From Sulfurimonas lithotrophica (GTDB lineage Bacteria; Campylobacterota; Campylobacteria; Campylobacterales; Sulfurimonadaceae): 64,000 nt of DNA. Below are positions 1-7,895 of this stretch, piece by piece. A program made the position numbers and the translations under genes. How positions within the stretch are numbered: position 1 is the first letter of the stretch; each line of letters opens with the position of its first letter. The stretch is from contig NZ_CP043617.1 in NCBI RefSeq assembly GCF_009258225.1, positions 1,798,001-1,862,000 on the forward strand, read 5' to 3'. The notes beneath the pieces were generated by a model that worked only from the letters and a program-made list of their open reading frames with translations, was not told the origin of the DNA and ran no database searches.

Positions 1-1
1 T

Positions 2-412
2 AAGATAGAGAGAGTAGAAAAATCTTTTAATCGCCTATACAATCCTAAAACAAATAAGTTTGTAAAAGACATTGAAAATGCTAAAAGCTATATAATGAAG
101 TATATAAATAAGACACTTCCAAAAGCTAAAGATGAACTCACACAAGATGATGAATATCTAAATGCTTGGTATATCAAAAATCGCATAAATAGATTTTGTT
201 CTAGCCGTTCAACTGCTCCAATGTATCTTTATAGATTACTACACCATAGATACTCTCTATATGCTCTAACACAAGTTAGAAAAGGAAACAGCCTACAAGT
301 ATTAGCAAGACTTGAAGATGACAAGATAATGGAAATATGGGATGATGGAGAGCTACTATTTATGCGAAGTGAAGATATTGAGATACATACCATAAAAGGA
401 TTAGCAGCATGA
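2..412 (+). CDS. Rolling-circle-type replication protein, C-terminal part (gene runs off left edge)
   Basis: The frame is open from position 2 to the stop at 412, so the ATG at 95 is an internal methionine and the gene begins outside the window. The visible 136 residues carry Y-I-M-K-Y-I-N-K (codons about 89-112), which resembles the Tyr/Lys catalytic helix of phage gpA-type and inovirus-type rolling-circle endonucleases (inference from motif only; the HUH metal motif would lie upstream). An aromatic, basic stretch follows (W-Y-I-K-N-R-I-N-R-F). The stop overlaps the next start as ATGA, so the three genes up to the integrase look translationally coupled. It probably replicates or processes the excised form of the element. 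Family assignment is moderate. Confidence 0.55.
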   Translation, partial: KIERVEKSFNRLYNPKTNKFVKDIENAKSYIMKYINKTLPKAKDELTQDDEYLNAWYIKNRINRFCSSRSTAPMYLYRLLHHRYSLYALTQVRKGNSLQVLARLEDDKIMEIWDDGELLFMRSEDIEIHTIKGLAA

Positions 413-654
413 CTGATAGAGAATTATTAATCGACATTAAAAACGAACTAGTGTATATCAAGGACGCATTTTTACAACTACCAGAGTGGTTTCCATTAAG
501 TGAAATTGCAAGAGATAAAGGCATAAGTCGTCAATCGTTAAGAACTAAGTTACTAAGTGGCGAATTTGAGCCAGAAGTAGATTTTAAGTATCAAGGCAAT
601 AAGATAATGATTGCGAGAAGTGCCGTTCCAAGAATCAGGAGAAAACGGCAATGA
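409..654 (+). CDS. Small helix-turn-helix DNA-binding protein, possible excisionase or element regulator
   Basis: This 81-residue protein overlaps the gene before it by 4 bases and the integrase after it by 4 bases. Residues about 31-50 read as a helix-turn-helix (P-L-S-E-I-A-R-D-K-G-I-S-R-Q-S-L-R), followed by a basic tail ending in R-I-R-R-K-R-Q. The N-terminal 25 residues look like a short coiled coil. Small DNA-binding proteins next to tyrosine integrases are often excisionases or directionality factors, and that is the best guess here, but nothing in the sequence proves it over a repressor or a replication accessory protein. Confidence 0.6.
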   Translation: MTDRELLIDIKNELVYIKDAFLQLPEWFPLSEIARDKGISRQSLRTKLLSGEFEPEVDFKYQGNKIMIARSAVPRIRRKRQ

Positions 655-1775
655 GTTACAACAAATCTGGTGTATATGTTAGAAACAATATTATCTATGT
701 ACAAGGCAATATAGATGGTATATTCTATCGAAAAAGCACAAAGAAAAAAGATACAAAAGCTAATCTACTTTGGGCAAAGAAAAATGCTCAAAGCGTTCTT
801 TTACAACTAATTGGTAAAAAAGACACTACAAAGACTTATTTACTTAAAGATTTTGGTTATAAATCTTTAGAGATTAATTCATCAAATCGAAAAGAGAATA
901 CTAATAAAGACTATTTGAAAACTTTTGAACTTCATATTGAGCCAAAATTTGGAAAGTGGGATTTAAGACAAATTAGACCTACTGACATAAAATCGTGGCA
1001 AAATGACTTAGGAAAAAAGTTATCAGGCAAAAGGATTATGAATATTCGTACTATCTTTAGAGGTATCCTGCAGGACGCTTTTATAGATGAACTAATCCCT
1101 ATAAATCCATTTGATAGAGTAAAACCTCCAAAGGTTGAAAAATCAAAAATCAATCCTTGTAGTTTAGAAGAAGTAAAAACCATTACTTCAAATGCTAATG
1201 GATGGTTTAAAAACTATTTATTAATAGCTTTCTTTACAGGGTTAAGAGTTGGAGAAATGATAGCTCTCAAATGGGAAGATATAGATTTTTCAAATGATGA
1301 AATAGATATAAAACGCTCTACTTCAAAAAGAATTATAAGCACTCCAAAAACTGCAAAGAGTATTAGAACTATTGATATGCTCCCCGTAGTAAAAAGTGCT
1401 CTTTTAGAACAGTCGTTTATCTCTAAATCTAAAAGTGAATTTGTCTTTATAAACCAATACGGTAAAAACTTTATGGACCCGACAAACTTAACTAAGCGAC
1501 ATTGGAAACCGCTCTTAGAGAAGTTAAAAATAGAATATAGAGTTTTATATCAAACAAGACATACTTTTGCTTCACTTATGCTACAACAAAGAGAAGAAAT
1601 AGGATGGGTATCTGAAATGATGGGACATACTGACATTCATACTACACTTACAAAGTATGCTAGGTTTATTCCTAGACAAAATAAAAAACGTGCTAAATTC
1701 CTAAATAATATTGATTTTGGAAGTTCAAAAAGTGCACAAAAACTGCACAAAGAAAAAAAGAAAATTTCAAAATAA
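651..1775 (+). CDS. Tyrosine recombinase / phage-type integrase
   Basis: This 374-residue protein has the layout of a tyrosine integrase: an N-terminal arm-binding region (about 1-60), a SAM-like core-binding domain (about 65-160) and a catalytic domain. The catalytic residues are visible: R199 in T-G-L-R-V-G-E, a lysine near 222, R303 in Y-Q-T-R-H-T-F, H326 in M-M-G-H-T-D and nucleophile Y336 in T-K-Y-A-R-F. The first His of the HxxR box is Tyr300, a substitution common in the phage P2-like branch. It ends 21 bases before tRNA-Leu, the usual place for an integrase that inserts at a tRNA 3' end. It would insert and excise the element extending left of the window. Confidence 0.93.
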   Translation: MSYNKSGVYVRNNIIYVQGNIDGIFYRKSTKKKDTKANLLWAKKNAQSVLLQLIGKKDTTKTYLLKDFGYKSLEINSSNRKENTNKDYLKTFELHIEPKFGKWDLRQIRPTDIKSWQNDLGKKLSGKRIMNIRTIFRGILQDAFIDELIPINPFDRVKPPKVEKSKINPCSLEEVKTITSNANGWFKNYLLIAFFTGLRVGEMIALKWEDIDFSNDEIDIKRSTSKRIISTPKTAKSIRTIDMLPVVKSALLEQSFISKSKSEFVFINQYGKNFMDPTNLTKRHWKPLLEKLKIEYRVLYQTRHTFASLMLQQREEIGWVSEMMGHTDIHTTLTKYARFIPRQNKKRAKFLNNIDFGSSKSAQKLHKEKKKISK

Positions 1776-1796
1776 AGTGTTTTAGAGGTTTAGAAA

Positions 1797-1881
1797 TGGT
1801 GCGATCGGAGGGATTTGAACCCTCACACCGCTAGGGCACTACCCCCTCAAGATAGCGTGTCTACCGTTCCACCACGATCGC
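1797..1881 (-). tRNA. tRNA-Leu (anticodon GAG)
   Basis: Read on the minus strand, the 85-nt gene has a perfect 7-bp acceptor stem (GCGATCG with CGATCGC), a leucine-type D arm, an anticodon stem CTATC/GGTAG with loop TTGAGGG giving anticodon GAG, a long variable arm as in class II tRNAs, a T arm GAGGG-TTCAAAT-CCCTC, discriminator A and an encoded CCA (1797-1799 region). Its 3' end faces the integrase, so the 3' half is the likely chromosomal attachment core of the element. A strong terminator lies only 16 bases upstream. Confidence 0.96.
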
Positions 1882-1897
1882 AAAAAAAGAAGAAAAA

Positions 1898-1927
1898 AAA
1901 AGCCCGACTCCGAAGAGTCGGGCTTTT
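1898..1927 (-). terminator. Intrinsic terminator downstream of atpE, with UUCG tetraloop
   Basis: On the minus strand a 13-bp perfect stem (AAAAGCCCGACTC and its complement) closes a C(UUCG)G loop and is followed by a long T-tract (1889-1901 as A on the plus strand). It sits 27 bases after the atpE stop and just before tRNA-Leu. Confidence 0.92.
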
Positions 1928-1954
1928 GAGGTGCATTTAGTTAAATCTTAAAGA

Positions 1955-2269
1955 TTAACCTAAATACGGGTTAGCGTAAAGTGCGATTAACGCAATTACT
2001 AGTGCATAGATAACTTGTGCTTCGATCATTGCAAGAGCGATGAACATTGTAGTCATAAGTTTAGCACCTAGACCCGGATTACGAGCAGTACCAGCGATAG
2101 TAGCAGCAGCAGTATGACCCATACCGATAGCTCCACCTAATGCAGCTAGACCAAGACCAAGACCAGCAGCGATCATTGAATAAGCTTTAAGAGTTTGGTT
2201 TGCAACTTCACCGTCAGATGCAAGTGCAGCAGTAGCTAAAGCTACCATTAATACAAGAATTTTTTTCAT
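1955..2269 (-). CDS. atpE: F-type ATP synthase subunit c
   Basis: This 104-residue hydrophobic protein forms the c-ring of the F0 motor in the inner membrane. It has a cleavable-looking N-terminal helix (residues 1-18, ending A-L-A-S), then two transmembrane helices (about 28-55 and 73-98) joined by the polar loop A-R-N-P-G (62-66). The proton-carrying carboxylate is E83 in M-I-E-A-Q-V-I-Y. The residues around E83 lack the Ser-Thr pair of sodium-binding rings, so proton coupling is expected. It stands alone, apart from the other ATP synthase genes, which is usual in Campylobacterota, and is followed by a strong terminator. The ATG has a GGAGAAATTTT ribosome-binding site just upstream. Confidence 0.95.
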   Translation of the reverse strand: MKKILVLMVALATAALASDGEVANQTLKAYSMIAAGLGLGLAALGGAIGMGHTAAATIAGTARNPGLGAKLMTTMFIALAMIEAQVIYALVIALIALYANPYLG

Positions 2270-2382
2270 AAAATTTCTCCGTTAAATTTTTTACAAATAC
2301 GTTCGGATAGCGTAACCTCATCGTTAAATGAAGCAACCTAAACATAAATGCCTAGATTTCCCTACTAAATATTCGATTCGCG

Positions 2383-2390
2383 ATTATATA
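2383..2390 (-). promoter_or_regulatory. Possible atpE promoter (-10 element)
   Basis: TATATAAT on the minus strand lies about 115 bases upstream of atpE in the 142-bp space between pnp and atpE. It would give a long 5' leader. No clear -35 is seen, as is common for sigma-70 promoters in this phylum. Confidence 0.35.
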
Positions 2391-2411
2391 TAAAATATAA
2401 TAAAGAACAGT

Positions 2412-4595
2412 TTAAAATACTCTGCCTAAAGAGATTTTATTTCCTTTGAATTCTAAAATCTCTACAGTTACCTCATCACCCTCTTTTAAAACGTCTGAAA
2501 CTTTTTCAACTCTATCTTTAGATATTTTAGAGATGTGTAAAAGACCGTCAGTGCCGTCAGGTAGCTCTACAAATGCACCGAAATCAACTATTTTTTTAAC
2601 GACTCCCGGATACTTATCGCCGACTTCATATTTAATTTTCTGTACTTTTGGCTTTGATGTAATACCTTCAATATGCTCTCTCGCCGCTTTTACACCGGAT
2701 TTATTTTTCCCTGTGACTTTAACTTTTCCTTCTTTTTTATCGATATCGATAGCTACTTCAAACTTCTCAATTATTTCACGGATATTTTTACCTGCCTGAC
2801 CTATGATGTCACCTATAAAACTTGGGTCAATATGGAAAAAGTCAGTAGATGGTAATACACCGTCGTTAAATTCTATCTTACTCTCAGCTTCAAGCATAAT
2901 ATCTATTATATGACTTCTCCCCTCTTTTGCTTGATAAAGTGCTTCTTTTAGAACATCTAAACTTATTCCTCCGAGTTTTATATCCATCTGCATAGCAGTG
3001 ATTCCCTCTTTTGAACCCGTCACTTTAAAATCCATATCTCCATCATGATCTTCAAGACCCATAATGTCTGAAAGAATAGCATACTTATCACCTTCACTTA
3101 CCATACCCATAGCTATACCTGCTACTGTATCACTAACATCAATGTCAGCAGCTTTTAGTGCCATATAACCGCCACATACCGTAGCCATAGATGATGAGCC
3201 GTTTGATTCTAAAATTTCAGATACCAAACGTATGGTCTGCCCGTCAATATTTACAATCGGCTCTAGTGCTCTTTTAGCTAAGTTTCCGTGACCAAGTTCT
3301 CTACGTTTAACACCCATGACAGGGGATGCTTCACCTACGGAAAAGCCGGGAAAGTTGTAATGAACCATAAAGTTTTCATCTTGCGTACCTTCCTCTGTAA
3401 GTGTTTCAAACATCTGAGCATCTTTAACACCGCCCAATGTTAAAACAACTAAAGCTTGTGTTTGACCACGAGTAAACAAACAAGATGAATGAGCCGAAGG
3501 AAGTACGTTTGTATCTATAGTGATTGGTCTTACTTCATTTAAAGTTCTTCCGTCTGCACGAACTTTTTCGTTAAGTATTTGACCCCTAACTTGTTCTCTT
3601 TTTACTCTCTCTATTGCATCTTTTAACTCAAGTTCCAGCTCAACATCAGCCCACTCTGTTTTTGCTGATATTATATTTTTTCTTAATTCTCTTAAGGCTG
3701 TTGAGCGTTCAGATTTTGCCATCTGATTCATAGCAGTTGTTATATCTGCAAAATGGTTATTTCTAACATATTCAAGCATCTCTTCATTTATATTATGAGC
3801 TTTACACTCTAAAGGTTTTGTTTCTTTTTTATGGGAATTAAAACTTTGTTCATACTTTTTATTTGATTCAAATAGTACCGATTGAGTTTTTTCAAATACC
3901 TCTATAAGTTCATCTTCATTCATTGCATTAGAAGTGTGTTTAGATAACATCACCGCACCCATTGCAGGATCAAGCATAGGATCAACTATAACATCACCCA
4001 TCTCGACATCTTCACTTCCCAGTGTACGCATCTCAATCATCAGCAAGTCGTCTTTTGTTCCTGAGAGATATAAATCCAGTGTTGACTCTTTTAACTGTGA
4101 AAGTGTCGGATTTAATACTAATTTACCGTCGATTTTAGCTGCACGTATAGCACTGACTGATGTATTTATATCTATATCACTCACATATAAAGCTGCAGAT
4201 GCGGCATTCAATGCCAGTACCTGCAAATCACTCTCTTTATCAACCGAAAACACCATTATAGTTATCTGTGTCGGATGCCCAAAACCTTTAGGAAAAAGCG
4301 GACGCAAACTTCTATCTACGATGCGTGAAGTTAATGTTTCAAAGTCACCGGGTTTTGTTTCACGTTTAAAAAATCCACCCGGTAATTTACCCGCTGCGTA
4401 TGTTTTTTCAATGTACTGCACGGTTAATGGCAAAAAGTCATCTTTAACAACTTCAGTTTCATCTATAACTACAGTAGCTAATATCACGGTATCACCGCTT
4501 TTTAACCATGCACTACCGTTTGCTTGACGGGCAACGTCACTGAAACTATACTCTTCTATTTTATTTTCTAATTCTATTTTACTGTCATACTTCAC
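2412..4595 (-). CDS. pnp: Polynucleotide phosphorylase
   Basis: This 727-residue exoribonuclease degrades RNA 3' to 5' by phosphorolysis. The expected order is visible: first RNase PH-like domain (about 5-230), linker, second RNase PH domain (about 310-550, with F-T-R-G-Q-T-Q-A-L and the G-D-M-D-F-K catalytic strand), KH domain with I-G-Q-A-G-K-N-I (about 580), then S1 domain (about 650-727, G-A-F-V-E-L-P-D-G-T-D-G-L-L-H-I-S). The length is normal. It starts one base after the phosphoribosyltransferase stop, so it is the last gene of the purD-lptD operon. The upstream ribosome-binding site is AGGAGAAT. Confidence 0.97.
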   Translation of the reverse strand: MKYDSKIELENKIEEYSFSDVARQANGSAWLKSGDTVILATVVIDETEVVKDDFLPLTVQYIEKTYAAGKLPGGFFKRETKPGDFETLTSRIVDRSLRPLFPKGFGHPTQITIMVFSVDKESDLQVLALNAASAALYVSDIDINTSVSAIRAAKIDGKLVLNPTLSQLKESTLDLYLSGTKDDLLMIEMRTLGSEDVEMGDVIVDPMLDPAMGAVMLSKHTSNAMNEDELIEVFEKTQSVLFESNKKYEQSFNSHKKETKPLECKAHNINEEMLEYVRNNHFADITTAMNQMAKSERSTALRELRKNIISAKTEWADVELELELKDAIERVKREQVRGQILNEKVRADGRTLNEVRPITIDTNVLPSAHSSCLFTRGQTQALVVLTLGGVKDAQMFETLTEEGTQDENFMVHYNFPGFSVGEASPVMGVKRRELGHGNLAKRALEPIVNIDGQTIRLVSEILESNGSSSMATVCGGYMALKAADIDVSDTVAGIAMGMVSEGDKYAILSDIMGLEDHDGDMDFKVTGSKEGITAMQMDIKLGGISLDVLKEALYQAKEGRSHIIDIMLEAESKIEFNDGVLPSTDFFHIDPSFIGDIIGQAGKNIREIIEKFEVAIDIDKKEGKVKVTGKNKSGVKAAREHIEGITSKPKVQKIKYEVGDKYPGVVKKIVDFGAFVELPDGTDGLLHISKISKDRVEKVSDVLKEGDEVTVEILEFKGNKISLGRVF

Positions 4596-4596
4596 G

Positions 4597-5247
4597 CTAT
4601 TCTCCTAATATTTCTTCTATTTTATCTTCACTGATATACTCTATACTTTCATAATAAATCGATGTTTCAACATAATCATCTATATCATAAAGAAAAAAGA
4701 TATCATCACAAAACGGTTCTAAAGATTCCAATACATCACTTGGAATTACCGGTACCGCTATATAAACGGCTTTTGGTTTTTGAGACAATACTGCTTTTAA
4801 AGCAGTCATGAATTTTAAACCGCTTTCACTACCGTTATCTACAAGTAGAACTACCTCATCTTTAACTGATTCAAACGGTTTTCCTTTCCTATACTGATAT
4901 ATATAACTCAGTATTTTTTCTTCATGTTTTCTATGTGCTTCACCGTATATATAATCATACTTAATCCCAAACGAATCAACTAAGTTCTCATTTATAACTA
5001 TCTCTTCGCCCTCACTGACACGGGCAATTTCACATTCTTCATTATTGGGTGCATATATAGATTCTGAGAATAGAAAATTTATTTTATTATCTAACTTACC
5101 TCTTAGCTTATTTGCTATATCCAAACCGTCTCTTGAAACTGCTACTAATCTCCATTTTTGTGATTTAAATTTTGCTAAAGGAATAACATCTCTTAGCTGA
5201 TTGGCAGCATCTTGATAATCTTTAAGTAAGTTTATTCTTTCTCTCAT
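4597..5247 (-). CDS. Phosphoribosyltransferase-fold protein of unknown substrate
   Basis: This 216-residue protein keeps the fold signature of type I phosphoribosyltransferases: V-V-L-L-V-D-N-G-S-E-S-G-L-K-F (about 130-145) stands where the PRPP-binding loop should be, but the loop has Asn for the usual second Asp and Glu-Ser for Ala-Thr. An N-terminal strand V-A-V-S-R-D-G-L resembles the V-G-I-x-R-G-G strand. It lies between lptD and pnp with one-base gaps, so it is co-translated with them. A related predicted phosphoribosyltransferase group (COG1926-like) is the nearest match I recognise. The degenerate loop makes catalysis uncertain. Confidence 0.6.
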   Translation of the reverse strand: MRERINLLKDYQDAANQLRDVIPLAKFKSQKWRLVAVSRDGLDIANKLRGKLDNKINFLFSESIYAPNNEECEIARVSEGEEIVINENLVDSFGIKYDYIYGEAHRKHEEKILSYIYQYRKGKPFESVKDEVVLLVDNGSESGLKFMTALKAVLSQKPKAVYIAVPVIPSDVLESLEPFCDDIFFLYDIDDYVETSIYYESIEYISEDKIEEILGE

Positions 5248-5248
5248 G

Positions 5249-7432
5249 CTATTTTCCTTTATATGTATCAGGCAATTTATATGAAAAGTTATCTGTATTT
5301 CTTGATTTCATAAACGGTTTAAATAAAATTGTAAAATATACATATCTGTCATATATTGAAGAGACATCATTATTTGTAAGAATAGGTCTATTATTTTCAA
5401 GATACTTCAGACCAAAGTCCCAACATCGCTTTTGATACAAAAAACCAATCTCTAATTTTTTTTTCAAATTTGTATTTATATCATAATTATATCCAATATT
5501 ATAGGAATAATGTTCATCATATTTATAAGAGAGAGTTGAAGTTAAATATCTGGTATATGCAGGGTTGCTAGGAGTATCTTCCTCACCTTCTTTGTGAAAA
5601 TGATCTTTAAAAAGATGTGATAAAGATATATTAAAACTATTATTTTTATATATAATCTTATTGTATATTTTTGAAAATCCGTGTTCATCATGATTATATA
5701 AAGTATTATTATAAAAGTTAAAACTTTCCGTTATTTGATAATTTAACTCGTTTTCTAGTTCACCGTATTCCTTATCGCTTTCACTATTATCATCATTGTA
5801 AACAATATTTTGTGCTAGTTTATGATATAACTTTTCATTTCCGGAAGTATCATACAGATATTGTGAAAATTCAAAATTCAAAGCTTTAGTGGAATCATTT
5901 ACATTATAAAACTCACATAAGCCAGTATTATTTTCCAAGCAAGAGTTTTTATAATCTTCATAATATCCTTTTTTACTTTTTGCACCTGAAAAAGTGTACT
6001 TTGTTTCAAAATCAATTACGTGGGTATATTCACTAAATGCTTTGGTTAAACTACTGCCAATTTGCACAACATTATAATTTTTTGCATAATGTCCATCTCT
6101 ATAATCATCGGGATTATCGATTTCATCTAAACCTGTAAAATTTGAAAATTGAGCATAAATATAAGTTTTATAAGCTATATTTACATATTCGTCAAAAATC
6201 GAAGTTTGAAGCGTTATAGGTATATTTACATCGGTTTGAACTACACCTACCCCGTCTCTTCGGTATATATTTGTACTTTGCATATCTAAGTTATATAATA
6301 GATGATTGTCAAAAAAAGTTTGTAAATAATGATGATAATGCAGAGTAGGCAATTGTTGCAAAGTCTTACCGTTATCTTCCAAAGTTAAATCTTGATAATA
6401 TTTTAAATAAGAACCGTAATAATCATCTTCATTATTATAGAACATATTTACTCTTGAGAGAACTTGTTGGGCCGTTGCATTAGTTGTGGAGTCACTAGAA
6501 GAAAGGTTTATATAGTCAACATCATTCATATAGTGTATATCTGCATATATTGATGACTGTCCCTTAAAATCTAGACCAAACCACTCATTTAAGAAACTTA
6601 GATTATAATATTTTAAATCAGCCCCGTTATGTTCCTTATTTGCTAAGTTTTCCTCTTCATAATAGCTTTCTTTTTCTCTAAAATGACCAAAAGTCAATGA
6701 ACCTTCCGATACTTTAGAATCTACAAATCTAAATTCAGAATATATACCCCTACCCCTTTTTGTTCTAATTTGAGGTTTTAATTCTAAATCCCACCAGTTT
6801 TGTTCAGCGATAAATATAGGTTGTTCATAATAAAAACCTTCATCATTTGAGATTCCAAGTATGGGATATAAAAGTCCGCTACGTCTTGTTTTGTCAAGTG
6901 AAACACCAAAATAAGGTGTATAAAAAACGGGAATATCATATATATACAATCTATTATTATAAGTATTTAACCATTTTGTTTGTTCATTATAATCAGATGA
7001 GCTAAATTCTATTTTCCACAAAGGATTGATTGGATTACAACCACTAAGGACTCCTGATTTTACTATTATATCCTCTTCTTTTTCACTACCGTTTTTTGCA
7101 CTCATCCATACTTTTGTAAATTCATCAAGCAAATAAAACGGTTTAAATTCTTTTTGTTTATTTTTTATATCTATTCTTATATATTCGCCTAAAATTTTGT
7201 AATTATTATTTTGAGTAACTTTAACATTCTCAAAAAGTTCTAAATTACCGTTTAACTTATGGTACTTTGCTCTTTTAGCACTTAAATAGTAATCTTTATA
7301 AACAACGTTAACTTCACCGTCTGCATAAAGTATTTCATCTTCTGTGTAAATATCGTTTGCAAATATCTCTACTTTCTCATTTGAGAACAATAGAGTTGTA
7401 AACACTAAAAGAAATAAAAAAAATTTAAACAT
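5249..7432 (-). CDS. lptD: LPS-assembly outer-membrane protein LptD
   Basis: This 727-residue protein has a signal peptide (1-17), an OstA/LptA-like periplasmic jellyroll (about 20-110, E-I-F-A-N-D-I-Y and A-D-G-E-V-N-V) and a long aromatic, Asp/Asn-rich beta-barrel region to the C-terminus. The motif S-G-C-N-P-I-N-P-L-W (about 130) is typical of LptD at the domain junction. With LptE it inserts lipopolysaccharide in the outer leaflet. It is shorter than the enterobacterial protein (about 780) but normal for this phylum. It overlaps the RDD gene by 8 bases and is followed one base later by the phosphoribosyltransferase gene. Confidence 0.9.
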   Translation of the reverse strand: MFKFFLFLLVFTTLLFSNEKVEIFANDIYTEDEILYADGEVNVVYKDYYLSAKRAKYHKLNGNLELFENVKVTQNNNYKILGEYIRIDIKNKQKEFKPFYLLDEFTKVWMSAKNGSEKEEDIIVKSGVLSGCNPINPLWKIEFSSSDYNEQTKWLNTYNNRLYIYDIPVFYTPYFGVSLDKTRRSGLLYPILGISNDEGFYYEQPIFIAEQNWWDLELKPQIRTKRGRGIYSEFRFVDSKVSEGSLTFGHFREKESYYEEENLANKEHNGADLKYYNLSFLNEWFGLDFKGQSSIYADIHYMNDVDYINLSSSDSTTNATAQQVLSRVNMFYNNEDDYYGSYLKYYQDLTLEDNGKTLQQLPTLHYHHYLQTFFDNHLLYNLDMQSTNIYRRDGVGVVQTDVNIPITLQTSIFDEYVNIAYKTYIYAQFSNFTGLDEIDNPDDYRDGHYAKNYNVVQIGSSLTKAFSEYTHVIDFETKYTFSGAKSKKGYYEDYKNSCLENNTGLCEFYNVNDSTKALNFEFSQYLYDTSGNEKLYHKLAQNIVYNDDNSESDKEYGELENELNYQITESFNFYNNTLYNHDEHGFSKIYNKIIYKNNSFNISLSHLFKDHFHKEGEEDTPSNPAYTRYLTSTLSYKYDEHYSYNIGYNYDINTNLKKKLEIGFLYQKRCWDFGLKYLENNRPILTNNDVSSIYDRYVYFTILFKPFMKSRNTDNFSYKLPDTYKGK

Positions 7433-7874
7433 TTACAACCAAAGTTTTTGCGGTTTTATCATGCCAAGCTTGACGAGCCGGATCAAAAATTGCCCATAAA
7501 TATCCAAGATAAAACAAGAGTTCGCTTACTACTCTAAAAATAGCACGGTTTAGTGCACTTAATACATTTGGATTTTGTAATGTTTTTATTTCTATTACTC
7601 TTATTTTCATAACAAGTTTACCTATAGATGCACCGTATTGCATAACAAAAAATGCTTGATAAATAATTTTAATAGCCAAAAATTCCATAAGAAAAGTATT
7701 TGTTAACTCTATCATCTCCTGCGTGTCTTTAGCTGCAGCAAAAGAATCCCATAGTGCTAATACAAGAACAAAAGAGAGTAATAGTTCATCTATAAGAAAA
7801 GCTGTAGCTCTTTTTGAGGTAGATGCTAAGCTCATCTCTTCACGGTAAAGTATGTCTTCAATCTCTTCGTTCAA
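7425..7874 (-). CDS. RDD-family membrane protein
   Basis: This 149-residue protein has an R-A-x-A-F-L-I-D motif near residue 22, which is the Arg-Asp signature of the RDD family, and a second Arg/Asp-containing segment near the end (F-D-P-A-R-Q-A-W-H-D-K). Three hydrophobic segments (about 27-45, 65-82, 112-130) suggest an inner-membrane protein. RDD proteins have been linked to ion or metabolite transport, but the substrate cannot be read here. It starts 21 bases after purD and its stop overlaps the lptD start. Confidence 0.85.
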   Translation of the reverse strand: MNEEIEDILYREEMSLASTSKRATAFLIDELLLSFVLVLALWDSFAAAKDTQEMIELTNTFLMEFLAIKIIYQAFFVMQYGASIGKLVMKIRVIEIKTLQNPNVLSALNRAIFRVVSELLFYLGYLWAIFDPARQAWHDKTAKTLVVNV

Positions 7875-7895
7875 TTGGTATCCTTTGTAGCCAAA

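Noticed and set aside
95-412. A 105-residue protein starting at the ATG at 95
   Set aside because: The same frame is open back to position 2 without a stop and contains the conserved Tyr-Lys motif across the ATG, so this is the tail of a longer gene.
3934-4527. 197-residue plus-strand frame opposite pnp
   Set aside because: It is the antisense shadow of pnp, Ser-rich as expected from reversed codons, with no ribosome-binding site.
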